Shown here: one piece after another, positions 24,922 to 33,497 of the stretch | Position numbering within the stretch: position 1 is the stretch's first letter | How the letters are laid out: each line of letters opens with the position of its first letter | Assembly (NCBI RefSeq): GCF_004005565.1 | Contig: NZ_SADD01000003.1 | Coordinates: forward strand, 305,094-369,093 | Length of the DNA stretch: 64,000 bases | Source: Lujinxingia sediminis | GTDB taxonomy: Bacteria; Myxococcota_A; Bradymonadia; Bradymonadales; Bradymonadaceae | Direction: 5' to 3' | Notes under the pieces: model-generated | Told to the model about the DNA's origin: nothing | Databases searched by the model: none | The model's input: only the letters and a program-made list of their open reading frames with translations | Position numbers and translations under genes: made by a program

Positions 24922-25185
24922 TTAGAAGTAGTTGGGAAAACCCTCGAAGAGCGCGTGGGTAAAGCGCACGAGCTGACTTCCGATCCAGGGTCCGGCGATG
25001 GCCAGGCTGGCGAAGACGGCGATGAGTTTGGGGACAAAGGTCAGGGTCTGCTCCTGGATCTGGGTGGTGGCCTGCACCACGCTCACCGCCAGGCCCACGC
25101 CCATGCTGGCAATCAGCGGGGGGGCGGAGGTCAGGAGCACAAGCCAAAGGCCCTCGCGGGCCACCTGGAGGATGTAATCTTCCAC
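24922..25185 (-). CDS. sctS: Type III export gate protein, SctS/FliQ family
   Basis: 87 residues, two membrane segments (LLTSAPPLIASMGVGLAVS and VPKLIAVFASLAIAGPWIG) joined by the conserved TQIQEQTLTF stretch. Length is normal for the family. GTG 25185 follows a GGAG. Four copies of this hairpin pack on SctR in the export gate. 24 bases after sctR. Confidence 0.94.
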   Translation of the reverse strand: MEDYILQVAREGLWLVLLTSAPPLIASMGVGLAVSVVQATTQIQEQTLTFVPKLIAVFASLAIAGPWIGSQLVRFTHALFEGFPNYF

Positions 25186-25209
25186 GCGAAACTCCGGGGG
25201 TGAGGGGCG

Positions 25210-25968
25210 TCAGACGTAGCCGAGGATCAGGCCCTTAACGACGAGGTACCAGCCGTCGACGAGCACGAAGAGCAAGAGCTTAAAGGGCAGGCTCACCGTG
25301 GTGGGGCTGAGCATGTGCATCCCTAAGCTGAGCAGGATGTTGGCCACCACCAGATCGACGATGATGAAGGGCACAAAGAGGATAAATCCGATGGTGAAAG
25401 CCTCTTTGAGCTCGGTGATGACAAAGGCGGGGACGACGACCAGCAGATCCTCTGCGGCGACGTTTTTATGTTGTTCGGGGGGGCGAAGCTCGATGGCGAG
25501 TTCGTGCAGGAGCAGGCGATCTTCGGGGTCGGCGTGGCGCATCAAAAAGGCGCGAAGCGGTGCGGCGCCAGCCTGCGAAGCCTCCTCAATACTGCTGAAA
25601 TTCACCTGGAGATCGCCGCGCTCATACGCGTCGATGTGAGGGCGGAGCTCGGTGAAGATGTCGTGGCCCACCGGCGCCATGATGTAGATGCTCAAGAGGA
25701 TCGCCAGGCCGGTGATCACCGTGTTGGGCGGGACCTGCTGGGCGCCGATGGCGGTGCGCAGAATCGAGAGCACCACGGCGACTTTGACAAAGCTCGTGAC
25801 CAGGATCAGCGCGAAGGGCAAGAGCGCCATGCCGGCCAGCAGTGCGGTGAGCGCGAGTGGGCTTCCGCCGCTCGGTGAGAGCGGTTGGGCCAGAGGCTCG
25901 GCGCTGGCAAGGGTGGGCGCAAGCAGGGAGAGCGCAGCGATGATGGGGGCGATAAAACGAAGAGACAC
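25210..25968 (-). CDS. sctR: Type III export gate protein, SctR/FliP family
   Basis: 252 residues from GTG 25968 (GGAG six bases before). A signal peptide (FIAPIIAALSLLAPTLASAEP) precedes the core, which is a FliP trait; many injectisome SctR lack it. The core reads SFVKVAVVLSILRTAIGAQQ, VPPNTVITGLA, ELKEAFTIGF and FKLLLFVLVDGW, all family signatures, with the QQVPPN form typical of injectisomes. So it carries both flagellar and injectisome features. Five subunits form the gate with SctS and SctT. Confidence 0.94.
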   Translation of the reverse strand: MSLRFIAPIIAALSLLAPTLASAEPLAQPLSPSGGSPLALTALLAGMALLPFALILVTSFVKVAVVLSILRTAIGAQQVPPNTVITGLAILLSIYIMAPVGHDIFTELRPHIDAYERGDLQVNFSSIEEASQAGAAPLRAFLMRHADPEDRLLLHELAIELRPPEQHKNVAAEDLLVVVPAFVITELKEAFTIGFILFVPFIIVDLVVANILLSLGMHMLSPTTVSLPFKLLLFVLVDGWYLVVKGLILGYV

Positions 25969-26083
25969 GAGGAGCTCCGCGGGCTCGGGTCGTCTGAGGT
26001 CAGTCAGGCTGTGTCTCTTATTGTCGTGGGGCGCGCGGAGGTTTTGCGTGGGCAGGCGTTTTTTTCGATCTTTTTTGATCAGG

Positions 26084-26536
26084 TCAGCGCCCGGGGTGGG
26101 CGTTGCTCGGCGAGTTGAACTCGTTGATTTCCGCCTGCGAAGCGGGGATCAGGGCATCGCGATCGAGGCCATTGAGGTTGGTGTCGGCGGCGATCACGTC
26201 GGGCGCGTGGGAGGCGTCGGTCGGGATCTCCACCCCGGGGGAGGGGGATGCGGTTGAGGTGGCGACGTTGTTGCGCCAGGGCGCAGGGTCGAGCTTACCA
26301 ACCGGGTGGATGCCCTGCTCGGTGCTGGCCAGAAGCCAGTACTCGCCGGCTGTGCGCACGACGAGCAGGGAGCGGCGCGGCTCAATGAGCTGGCGCTCCA
26401 GGACTTCGATGCGGCCAGGCTCTGCGGGCTGGCGCTGGCCGAGGTGCCTGGCGAGCAGGCGCAGCGCGGCGTAGGCCAGCGCGAGCACCGCAGCGAGCAC
26501 GATGAGCGTGCGAAGGATCAACCATCCATACGCCAT
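26084..26536 (-). CDS. FliO-like export-gate assembly protein
   Basis: 150 residues. One N-terminal membrane segment (LILRTLIVLAAVLALAYAALRL) is followed by a basic stretch and the compact FliO-type cytoplasmic domain (IEVLERQLIEPRRSLLVVRTAGEYWLLASTEQGIHPVGKL). The tail is acidic and disordered. FliO helps assemble the FliP ring in flagella and is normally missing from injectisomes. It sits directly before sctR, the flagellar fliO-fliP order, although sctR and sctU look injectisome-like. Start ATG 26536, with GGAG upstream. Confidence 0.8.
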   Translation of the reverse strand: MAYGWLILRTLIVLAAVLALAYAALRLLARHLGQRQPAEPGRIEVLERQLIEPRRSLLVVRTAGEYWLLASTEQGIHPVGKLDPAPWRNNVATSTASPSPGVEIPTDASHAPDVIAADTNLNGLDRDALIPASQAEINEFNSPSNAHPGR

Positions 26537-26632
26537 GGGGAGCTCTCCCTGAAGGGGTCAACTTCGATGAAGTGGAAGGGAGAGGATGGCATAGGTGGCG
26601 GTCGGAGCGCCAGAGGGGGAGAAGCCCCTGGC

Positions 26633-27304
26633 TCACTCCTCGGCGATCTCCTGGCTCGACACCAGGGCAAAGATCGCGTCGCGCAGCTCCCCGGCCTGTT
26701 GCAAAAGCTCGGCCTGCTCCTCGGGTTCCATCTGGTCGAGGGCTTTTTCGACCTCGTTGAGGGCGCGTTTGAGGTGTTTGAGGGGGTTAGGCGCCGGGGT
26801 TTCGCGCAGGTGCTCAGGCACGGCCTCTTTGAACTCTTTGCGCAGCTCGCGGGCGTTGCGTTCGCCGCGTAGCGCGGAGTCCTTGAGCTCCATGTAGGTT
26901 TCTTGAGGGACGCGTTCGTCGGCGACCTCCCGGTAGCCTTTGGCCATCACCGAGACGGTGTCGATGTCGGGCATGACGCGGGCGGGCTGGTCGGGCTGGC
27001 GGTTTTTGGGAAGATACTCGGGGGCTTCTTCGGCCAGCCAGCTGTAGCCTTCGAGGAGTTTTCGGGCGGTGGCGCGGCTGATGTCGAGCTCGGTGGCGCA
27101 GTAGGCAAAGACGGTGCGGTAGCCCCATTCTTTAAACGCGTCGTTGTCGACGATTTCGCTCAAAAACTCGGCCAGGTCGACCCAGACGGAGCGAAACTCC
27201 ACCGAGCCTTTGAGCGCCTGGTAGCGCAGGTCGCTCTCATCGAGGGTATCGAGCATGGCCTTGAGGCGGCCTTCGAGCGTTTCTTTATCCAGTCCTTCAC
27301 TCAT
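26633..27304 (-). CDS. Hypothetical, possible DNA-binding protein
   Basis: 223 residues, soluble and acidic. Residues about 55-95 (FKEWGYRTVFAYCATELDISRATARKLLEGYSWL) look like a helix-turn-helix of the type seen before HNH or plasmid-related domains. Coiled coil is likely at 150-210 (LRKEFKEAVPEHL, LNEVEKALDQMEPEEQAELLQQ). It lies 97 bases upstream of the FliO-like gene on the same strand, so it may be the first gene of the operon or its regulator. GGAG precedes ATG 27304. I do not recognise the family with confidence. Confidence 0.7.
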   Translation of the reverse strand: MSEGLDKETLEGRLKAMLDTLDESDLRYQALKGSVEFRSVWVDLAEFLSEIVDNDAFKEWGYRTVFAYCATELDISRATARKLLEGYSWLAEEAPEYLPKNRQPDQPARVMPDIDTVSVMAKGYREVADERVPQETYMELKDSALRGERNARELRKEFKEAVPEHLRETPAPNPLKHLKRALNEVEKALDQMEPEEQAELLQQAGELRDAIFALVSSQEIAEE

Positions 27305-27623
27305 CGTGCACTCCGGGGGTTCGAGGTCTGTTGTCGGGGGTGGGTTTACCGAAAGTTTGGTGGGTGTGCCAGTGTGGATGGAGGCCGCGGTGAGGACGTG
27401 TGTGGGTGGGTGACGAGCAGGCCGGGGCGGGATGGGACAAAGGATGTTTTAGTGTAACATGTTGTTTTTGTTATGCTTTTAAAGGGGGTGGTCGAGTGAT
27501 GTTGGTGCTCGACGTTCGGGGGGGCAAGCCGTTAGGATGGCGGCGATACTGTCCATAAGTGAGCCGCGCGGACGCCATGGAATCGTGATGTTCAGATAGA
27601 AGAGTACGGGGTGAGGCCAGAAG
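27305..27623. other. Divergent intergenic region before the MBOAT gene
   Basis: 319 bp, GC-rich on the left and with an A/T-rich part around 27445-27482. It contains an AACATGTT palindrome (27456-27463), then TATGCT (27472-27477) resembling a -10 box with a poor -35. Promoters for both directions must be here, but I cannot fix them. Confidence 0.4.
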
Positions 27624-29060
27624 GTGCTTTTTAACTCGCTTGATTTTGCGGTTTTTTTCGGGGTGGTTTGCGCGCTTTATTTTGCGCTGGGTCAGCGCTG
27701 GCGGTGGATGCTGCTGCTGGTGGCGAGCTACGTGTTCTACATGCAGTGGAACGCGAGCTATGCGTTTTTGATCCTGGCGTCGACGTGTGTGGACTATGTG
27801 GCGGGGCGGGCGATGGCGGCTGCCGAGAGTCGGCGTCGGCAGACGGGGATCCTGCTGGGGAGTCTGGGCTTTAACCTGGGGATGCTCTTTACGTTTAAGT
27901 ACTGGAGCTTTTTTCATACGAGCCTGGCCCAGGGTCTGGGGGCGTTGGGGGTGAGCTATGCGCCGCCTGAGCTCAATGTGCTGCTGCCGGTGGGGATCTC
28001 GTTTTATACCTTCCAGACGCTGAGCTACACGATCGACATCTGGCGGGGGGAGCTGAAACCGGAGCGGCATTTTGGAAAGTTTGCGCTCTTTGTGACCTTC
28101 TTTCCGCAGCTGATCGCCGGGCCGATTGAGCGGGCGAAGCATCTTTTGCCGCAGCTGGATCGGGAGGTGGCCTTTGATTTTGAGCGGGTGCAGTCCGGGT
28201 TGCAGCTGATGGGGTGGGGGCTCTTTAAGAAGGTGGTCATCGCCGACAACCTCTCGGTGTATGTGGATGCGGTCTACGGTAACCCCCAGGCGCATTCGGG
28301 GTGGACGCTGGGGTTTGCGACCTATGCCTTTGCGTTTCAGATCTACTGCGATTTTTCGGGGTATTCGGATATTGCGATCGGGGCGGCGAAGGTGCTCGGG
28401 TTCGATTTGATGAAGAACTTTGAGCGGCCGTATTTTTCGCAGTCGATCACCGAGTTCTGGCGGCGCTGGCATATCTCGCTTTCGAGCTGGCTGCGGGATT
28501 ATTTGTATATTTCGGTGGGGGGAAACCGGCGGGGGAGGTGGAAGACGTACCGCAACCTGATGATCACGATGGTGTTGGGCGGGTTGTGGCACGGGGCGAG
28601 TTGGAATTTTGTGATCTGGGGGACCTTGCAGGGGGTGATGCTGGCGGCGTCGCGCATCACGCTTCCCTGGCGTGATAAGATGTCGAAAAGATTAGGGATT
28701 CCGTCGCTGGCGGTGTCCGGTTGGCGGATGTTGGTGACCTTTCATCTGGTGTGTTTGAGCTGGATTTTCTTCCGGGCGGCGACTTTCGACGATGCGATGG
28801 TGATCATCGGTCGAATTGCGGGTGTGATGCCGGGGCCGGAGGGCCTGGCGTTGTTGGACATCAACATCTTGTTGAGTGCGGCGGTGGGGCTTGGGGTGAT
28901 GGGGGCTGTGCAGGTGTTGCAGGAGCGTAAGGGGAGCGCGAGGGAGTGGCTTGCGCGGCGGCCTGTGGCGCTTCGCTGGGGGGCGTATGTGGCGATGGCG
29001 CTGGGGATCACGCTCTTCGGGGCGGAGAGTGCCGGCCAGTTTATCTACTTCCAGTTTTGA
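27624..29060 (+). CDS. MBOAT-family O-acyltransferase (AlgI-like)
   Basis: 478 residues, about ten membrane segments. The MBOAT signatures are visible: YTFQTLSYTIDIWRG, FFPQLIAGPIER, CDFSGYSDIAIG, ITEFWRRWHISLSSW and GGLWHGASWNF with catalytic His323. AlgI-type proteins move acetyl groups across the inner membrane to modify extracellular polysaccharides. The next gene is a periplasmic-facing SGNH protein, the usual partner (AlgJ/AlgX or DltD role). Start GTG 27624 gives the normal MLFNSLDF beginning. Confidence 0.94.
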   Translation: MLFNSLDFAVFFGVVCALYFALGQRWRWMLLLVASYVFYMQWNASYAFLILASTCVDYVAGRAMAAAESRRRQTGILLGSLGFNLGMLFTFKYWSFFHTSLAQGLGALGVSYAPPELNVLLPVGISFYTFQTLSYTIDIWRGELKPERHFGKFALFVTFFPQLIAGPIERAKHLLPQLDREVAFDFERVQSGLQLMGWGLFKKVVIADNLSVYVDAVYGNPQAHSGWTLGFATYAFAFQIYCDFSGYSDIAIGAAKVLGFDLMKNFERPYFSQSITEFWRRWHISLSSWLRDYLYISVGGNRRGRWKTYRNLMITMVLGGLWHGASWNFVIWGTLQGVMLAASRITLPWRDKMSKRLGIPSLAVSGWRMLVTFHLVCLSWIFFRAATFDDAMVIIGRIAGVMPGPEGLALLDINILLSAAVGLGVMGAVQVLQERKGSAREWLARRPVALRWGAYVAMALGITLFGAESAGQFIYFQF

Positions 29061-29086
29061 GCATGCAGTTGCGAGCAGGTCATACG

Positions 29087-30025
29087 ATGAGAACACAACG
29101 ATGGCGGTGGGTGGCAGGATTTTTAGCGGCGTTGGTGCTGGCTGATTTTGGGGTGGGATCGGTGTTGAATGCGCTGAGCCGGCAGGTGCGCACCGGGGAG
29201 GGGATAGGGCAGGTGCGGGCGGCGGTGGAGGGGGAGCCCATCGACCTGCTGGTGTTGGGGAGTTCCCGGGCGCGGCATCATATTGACACCGATTGGATCA
29301 GCGAGGAGTTGGGGATCAGGGCGCTCAACCTGGGGGCGAACGGGCAGGGCATTTATCATGCGTATTTGACCCTGGGGGTGATGTTGGAGGCGGGGCAGGT
29401 GCCCGATGCAGTGCTTTTGCAGGTGGAGCCTCGGGATCTTCGCGGGGTGCGTTTTGAGCGGGCAGTCCATTTTTATCCGGAGTTGGGGGCGTCGGAGTTT
29501 TTGCAAACGACATTGCCGCGCTTCGGGAAGTGGACGGGGGTGAAGCTGCTCTCGCGGACGTATCGGCACAATCATCGGGTATTTCCGACGTTGCGCCATG
29601 TGGTGATGCCGCCCTCGGAGAGCGATATGGGCACGGGGTTTGAGCCATTGAATCGAGCATTTCGCGACCTGGCGATGGAGCCCATCGAGGGGGATTCGGC
29701 CTTGATCGACGAGGAGAGCCTGGAGGTGCATCGGGCCCTGATGGCGCTTCTGGCTTCGCATGAGTTGAAGGTGATCGTATTTGAAGGGCCGCGTCTGCGG
29801 GAGCGATACGACGGATGGGACCTGCTCTTTCGGGAGGAGATGGGAGAGCTGGTCGGGGGGTATAAGCATATGCGTTTTGAGTCCTGGGATGAGCAGGAGT
29901 TTGAAGCGTTCGTCTCGGAGGATGCCTATATCGACCCGGCGCATTTGAACGGGGAGGCTGCGAGGCACTTTACGAAGGAGATCGTGGGCACGGAAGCATT
30001 TCGGGCGCTGGATATGGGGAGGTAA
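29087..30025 (+). CDS. SGNH-like acyltransferase partner of MBOAT
   Basis: 312 residues from ATG 29087 (AGGT seven bases before); ATG 29063 is in frame but has no binding site. An N-terminal membrane anchor (WVAGFLAALVLADFGVGSVL) leads to a SGNH-like domain outside the membrane: nucleophile Ser in LLVLGSSRARH, the Gly-Asn block NLGANGQG, and the DPAHLN Asp/His at the C-terminus. These residues fit an esterase or acetyltransferase of the DltD/AlgJ type that receives acyl groups from the MBOAT protein 26 bases upstream. The glycan acceptor is unknown. Confidence 0.85.
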   Translation: MRTQRWRWVAGFLAALVLADFGVGSVLNALSRQVRTGEGIGQVRAAVEGEPIDLLVLGSSRARHHIDTDWISEELGIRALNLGANGQGIYHAYLTLGVMLEAGQVPDAVLLQVEPRDLRGVRFERAVHFYPELGASEFLQTTLPRFGKWTGVKLLSRTYRHNHRVFPTLRHVVMPPSESDMGTGFEPLNRAFRDLAMEPIEGDSALIDEESLEVHRALMALLASHELKVIVFEGPRLRERYDGWDLLFREEMGELVGGYKHMRFESWDEQEFEAFVSEDAYIDPAHLNGEAARHFTKEIVGTEAFRALDMGR

Positions 30026-30051
30026 GGGATGTACGTTGCTGAAATATATGG

Positions 30052-30067
30052 TGTTTCACGTGAAACG
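30052..30067. other. parS: parS-like centromere site 3
   Basis: TGTTTCACGTGAAACG, 15 of 16 matches to the ParB consensus. It sits between the SGNH gene and the glycosyltransferase, 8 bases before the likely GTG start. Confidence 0.85.
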
Positions 30068-30075
30068 GTGGCGTT

Positions 30076-31011
30076 GTGGGTGAGGTGGAGCGGGTTTCTG
30101 TGATCATTCCGACGCTGGAGGAGGCGGGGCGTCTGGGGAGGCTGCTCGATGCGCTGAAGGGGCAGAAGGGGGTGGCGATGGACGTGGTGGTGGCCGACGG
30201 GGGCTCGATTGATGGGACGCCGGAGGTTGCGCGTAGGGTCGGGGCGCGCGTTGTGGAGGTGGGGATGGCGAGTCGAGCCCGCCAGATGAACGCGGGGGCG
30301 CTGGTGAGTGAGGGGGAGTGGTTGTTGTTTTTGCATGCGGACAGCGTCCCGGCGGATGTGGATCTTTTGCGGGACGCTCTGGAGCGCATGCGGCGGGAGG
30401 AGCAGGGAGGGGTATCGGAGCGTGTGGTGGGGCATTTTTCGCTCCACTTTGAGGGGGCGCAGCGAGGGGAGCGGAGGAGGTTTTACCGGGGGTTGGAGCG
30501 CAAGTCGGCGCTGAATCGGGCTCTGACGACCAACGGGGATCAGGGGATGTTGATGCGCAGGGAGACCTATGAGGCGGTGGGCGGGTTTGATGAGGGGCTG
30601 GGGTATCTTGAAGATCAGCGCTTTATCGCGGCGCTGGAGAAGAGGGGAGGGCGGAGGGTGACCCTGGGGGGCTACCTGAGAACGTCGACCAGGCGTTTTG
30701 AGGTGGAGGGGGTGGGGGCGCGCTACGCGACGATGACCTTGATCATGATGGCGGAGGCGGTGGGGCTGGAGGCGTTTCTGAGCGATGAGGAGCGGGTGTA
30801 TGCGCCGCAGCATCGGGCCGGGCGTCTGCGCTTTTTTCAGCAATTGAAGGTATTTGGGGCAGTGCTACGTACGGGCGATCGCCAGGTGGTGCGGAGACGA
30901 CTTCGAGGGCTCGGGGTGTTGGGCTGGCAAAACCTCTGGCAGGTTCCTTTCGGGATCGATGTGTGGTTGTGGCCGGCGTCCCACGGGCCGACGCCCCTGA
31001 TGGACGCCTAG
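30076..31011 (+). CDS. Family 2 glycosyltransferase
   Basis: 311 residues from GTG 30076 (GTG 30085 also possible). The GT-A signature is clear: VSVIIPTLEEAGRL, VVVADGGSIDGT, and the Asp-containing LFLHADSVP at about 90, where DXD is HAD. GDQGMLMRRETYEAVGGFDE and YLEDQRF follow. This is the pattern of the short GT2 group (TIGR04283-like) that acts on an unknown acceptor. It is cytosolic or membrane-associated. It lies downstream of the MBOAT/SGNH pair and may act on the same glycan. The parS site occupies its leader. Confidence 0.88.
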   Translation: MGEVERVSVIIPTLEEAGRLGRLLDALKGQKGVAMDVVVADGGSIDGTPEVARRVGARVVEVGMASRARQMNAGALVSEGEWLLFLHADSVPADVDLLRDALERMRREEQGGVSERVVGHFSLHFEGAQRGERRRFYRGLERKSALNRALTTNGDQGMLMRRETYEAVGGFDEGLGYLEDQRFIAALEKRGGRRVTLGGYLRTSTRRFEVEGVGARYATMTLIMMAEAVGLEAFLSDEERVYAPQHRAGRLRFFQQLKVFGAVLRTGDRQVVRRRLRGLGVLGWQNLWQVPFGIDVWLWPASHGPTPLMDA

Positions 31012-31216
31012 GATCGGGTGGCCGGTTCTGGCCAGCGTGTTTGTGGAGATGGGGGCTCTGACGTAGAGTGCGCGTCGACGTGAGGCAGCCCCGCACCCGG
31101 AGCCGCGTGTGTGATCGACGTTGATCGACGCGGCACAACGATGAGGGCGCCGCGCCATCTTGAAGATGGGTGCGCCGCCGACGAGAAACGCAGATTTTGT
31201 GAGATCAGGAGTGCAT

Positions 31217-32455
31217 GTGCGAGTTGTAGGTTTGAAAGGACTGGCCCTTCTCGGGGCCTCGATGATGCTGGCGGTCGGATGTGGCGAGGGGAGCCAGGCC
31301 GAGTGTGAGAGTTTTTCCGATTGCAGCGGTGAGACGCCCTGGTGTGCGCCGGAGCAGACCTGCGAGGCGCTTCCGCCGGGCCATCAGATCGGGGTGGGCG
31401 ACGGGTCGCCGGGTACGGTGATCCTGGAGGAGGTCTACGCCACGGAACGCTCCATGGAGCTGACCGATCTGGCGTTTAACCCGGCCGAGGAGAACGAGCT
31501 GTGGCTTCTTCGTCGCGAACATCCGAGCGATGAGCCCTGCGAAGAGGGCAATGCCACCGCCGCAGGTTGTGGGGCGCTGGAGGGCTCGACGACGACGATC
31601 AAGAACTTTGGCACGGCCGACGAAGAGGTGATCGTTAAGGTCGACCCGAACGCCTGGCATTTTATGCGTCGTCCGCCGGCGATGGCCTTTGGAGACAACG
31701 GCTTCTGGGCGACGGTGGGTGAAGAACGCACGGCGAACTTCCTGGATGGTCAGGCTGACTTTATGGGGCCGGTGCTCTGGTCGGCCGACCTGACCATTCA
31801 CGGAGAAGAGCCGCCTCCCGGGCTCAATGGCTCCCACTTCGATATGTTGCATAACGCGCCCTACGGGATGGGAATCGCCCATGAGGTCGATAACGTCTAC
31901 TGGGTATTCAACGGGATGTACGGCTCGCTGGATCGCACCGATTTCGGTGAAGATCACGGCGTCGGTGAGTCCGATCATACCGACGGCAAGGTGCTGCGTT
32001 ACGTCAATGGCGAGCTGAGCCGCGTCGAAGGTGTGCCCAGCCACATGAAGCTCGATAAAGAGACGCGCCTTCTTTACGTGGCCGATACCGGCAACAGCCG
32101 CATCGTGCGTCTGAACATTGACGCCGGGGATCTCGGAGCACCGATCACGCTGCCGAATTACGACGGGATCTCGGTCTACGACCATATGGACGGTGCACAG
32201 CTCGAAGACATCGTGCCTGCGGGGCTCCTGGAGCAGCCCAGTGGTCTTGCGCTGCATGAGGGCGTGATGTTTGTCAGCGATCAGGCCACCGGCAAGCTGC
32301 ACGCCTTTACGCTCGACGGGGAGCATCTGCGGGAGCTGGATACAGGGCTGGGCGCCGGCGCGCTGGCCGGTATCGTGATCAGCCCGGTTGATGGCAGCCT
32401 CTATCTCGTGCATCAGCGCGAAGGGAAGCTCTACCGCGTGGACGTGATCCTGTGA
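31217..32455 (+). CDS. Lipoprotein with beta-propeller-like repeats
   Basis: 412 residues from GTG 31217 (AGGAG five bases before). Signal peptide ends at Cys22 (LAVGC). A Cys-rich patch (CESFSDCSGETPWCAPEQTC) comes next, as in other surface lipoproteins here. The rest has NHL/SMP-30-like blade motifs (HMKLDKETRLLYVADTGNSR, GLALHEGVMFVSDQATGK, GIVISPVDGSLYLVHQ), suggesting a propeller that binds a ligand or protein. No catalytic residues recognised. Its stop overlaps the start of the ATP-grasp gene, so the two are coupled. Confidence 0.85.
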   Translation: MRVVGLKGLALLGASMMLAVGCGEGSQAECESFSDCSGETPWCAPEQTCEALPPGHQIGVGDGSPGTVILEEVYATERSMELTDLAFNPAEENELWLLRREHPSDEPCEEGNATAAGCGALEGSTTTIKNFGTADEEVIVKVDPNAWHFMRRPPAMAFGDNGFWATVGEERTANFLDGQADFMGPVLWSADLTIHGEEPPPGLNGSHFDMLHNAPYGMGIAHEVDNVYWVFNGMYGSLDRTDFGEDHGVGESDHTDGKVLRYVNGELSRVEGVPSHMKLDKETRLLYVADTGNSRIVRLNIDAGDLGAPITLPNYDGISVYDHMDGAQLEDIVPAGLLEQPSGLALHEGVMFVSDQATGKLHAFTLDGEHLRELDTGLGAGALAGIVISPVDGSLYLVHQREGKLYRVDVIL

Positions 32456-33330
32456 TCGACAATCGACGAGGGGCGGGGCTTCGGAGCTGGGATGTTCAGG
32501 TGGTGACCTGCGCTCAGCTTCCGGAGCCCGATGAGGATATGGCGCCTTTGATGGAGGCGCTTAAGCAGGCGGGTCTTCGGGCCCGTCGGGTGGTCTGGGA
32601 CGACGCGAGCGTGGACTGGGGGGAGAGCAGCCTGACGGTGATTCGCTCCACCTGGGATTACCACCGCCGCCGCGACGCCTTTGTGGCGTGGGCGCAGGCT
32701 GCTGGCGAGCGCAGCGAGCTGCTCAATCCGGCGGAGGTCGTGGCCTGGAACACCCATAAGCGCTACCTGCTCACCCTGGCGCTGCGGGGGGTGGCCGCGG
32801 TGCCCACGGCGATGATCGAGCGGGGCTCGTGCCTGAAAGTCGGCGAGCTCTGTGAGGACCAGGGGTGGGAGAAGATCGTGGTCAAGCCGGCGGTTTCGGC
32901 GGGCTCCTATCAGACCCATGTGATGGAGGCCGGGGCGATCGACGAGGATGTGGTCGCGGCGCTGGTGGCCGCCGAAGACGTGCTGGTGCAGCCCTATGTG
33001 GCCAGCGTGGACGACTACGGGGAGCGCTCGCTTATCTTTATCGATGGGGAGCTCACGCATAGCGTGCGAAAGGCACCGCGTTTTGCCGGGGAGGACGAAT
33101 CGGTGAGCGGGCCGCATCCGGTCGATGCGGCGGAGCGCGAGCTCGGTGAGCGGGCGCTGAAGGCGGTGGGGGGTGAAGGTCTGCTCTACGCCCGGGTGGA
33201 TCTGGTGCGGGGCGTGGACGGAGCGCCGATGGTCGCGGAGCTGGAGCTTGTGGAGCCCTCGCTCTTTTTTAACCTCTGCCCGGCGGCGTTGGAGCGGTAT
33301 GTGGCGGGGGTGAAGAGGCGGTTGGGGTGA
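32452..33330 (+). CDS. ATP-grasp family ligase
   Basis: 292 residues; GTG 32452 overlaps the upstream stop (GTGA). The RimK/glutathione synthetase-like pattern is readable: IRSTWDYHRRRDAF, WNTHKRYL, KIVVKPAVSAGSYQT (ATP lysine), LVQPYVASV, and LYARVDLV ... AELELVEPSLFF for Mg2+ binding. It is cytosolic and probably makes an amide bond to an unknown acceptor. A direct repeat block follows. The upstream neighbour is a lipoprotein, which is an odd pairing for a cytosolic ligase. Confidence 0.88.
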   Translation: MIDNRRGAGLRSWDVQVVTCAQLPEPDEDMAPLMEALKQAGLRARRVVWDDASVDWGESSLTVIRSTWDYHRRRDAFVAWAQAAGERSELLNPAEVVAWNTHKRYLLTLALRGVAAVPTAMIERGSCLKVGELCEDQGWEKIVVKPAVSAGSYQTHVMEAGAIDEDVVAALVAAEDVLVQPYVASVDDYGERSLIFIDGELTHSVRKAPRFAGEDESVSGPHPVDAAERELGERALKAVGGEGLLYARVDLVRGVDGAPMVAELELVEPSLFFNLCPAALERYVAGVKRRLG

Positions 33331-33334
33331 GGGG

Positions 33335-33497
33335 TGTGTTTTGTGGTTATGTGGTTAGGTGGTTGAGGGGCGTCGGGGTACGCGACGTTGGGCGATTCGT
33401 GAGGGCGTTAGGGGGTACGCGTTTTGTGGTCAGGTGGTTAAGAGGTTAGGTGGTTGAGGGACGCCGGGGTACGCGACGTTGGGCGATTCGTGAGGGC
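33335..33497. repeat. Imperfect direct repeat, 72-79 bp, two copies
   Basis: Copies at about 33335-33406 and 33419-33497 share GGTTAGGTGGTTGAGGG and GGGGTACGCGACGTTGGGCG with GATTCGTGAGGGC at the end. The end of the unit and the following GGACGACGCTG recur around 39.9 kb, so this belongs to a dispersed family. The 301-bp gap has no gene. Confidence 0.85.

Noticed and set aside
22577..26536. Purely flagellar fliOPQR-flhB operon
   Set aside because: Not rejected outright; SctR and SctU motifs read injectisome-like and no flagellar gene is in the window, so I used Sct names and kept the flagellar reading as the alternative.
27456..27463. AACATGTT operator
   Set aside because: A single 8-bp palindrome in an A/T-rich stretch is too common to call; no known regulator site matches.
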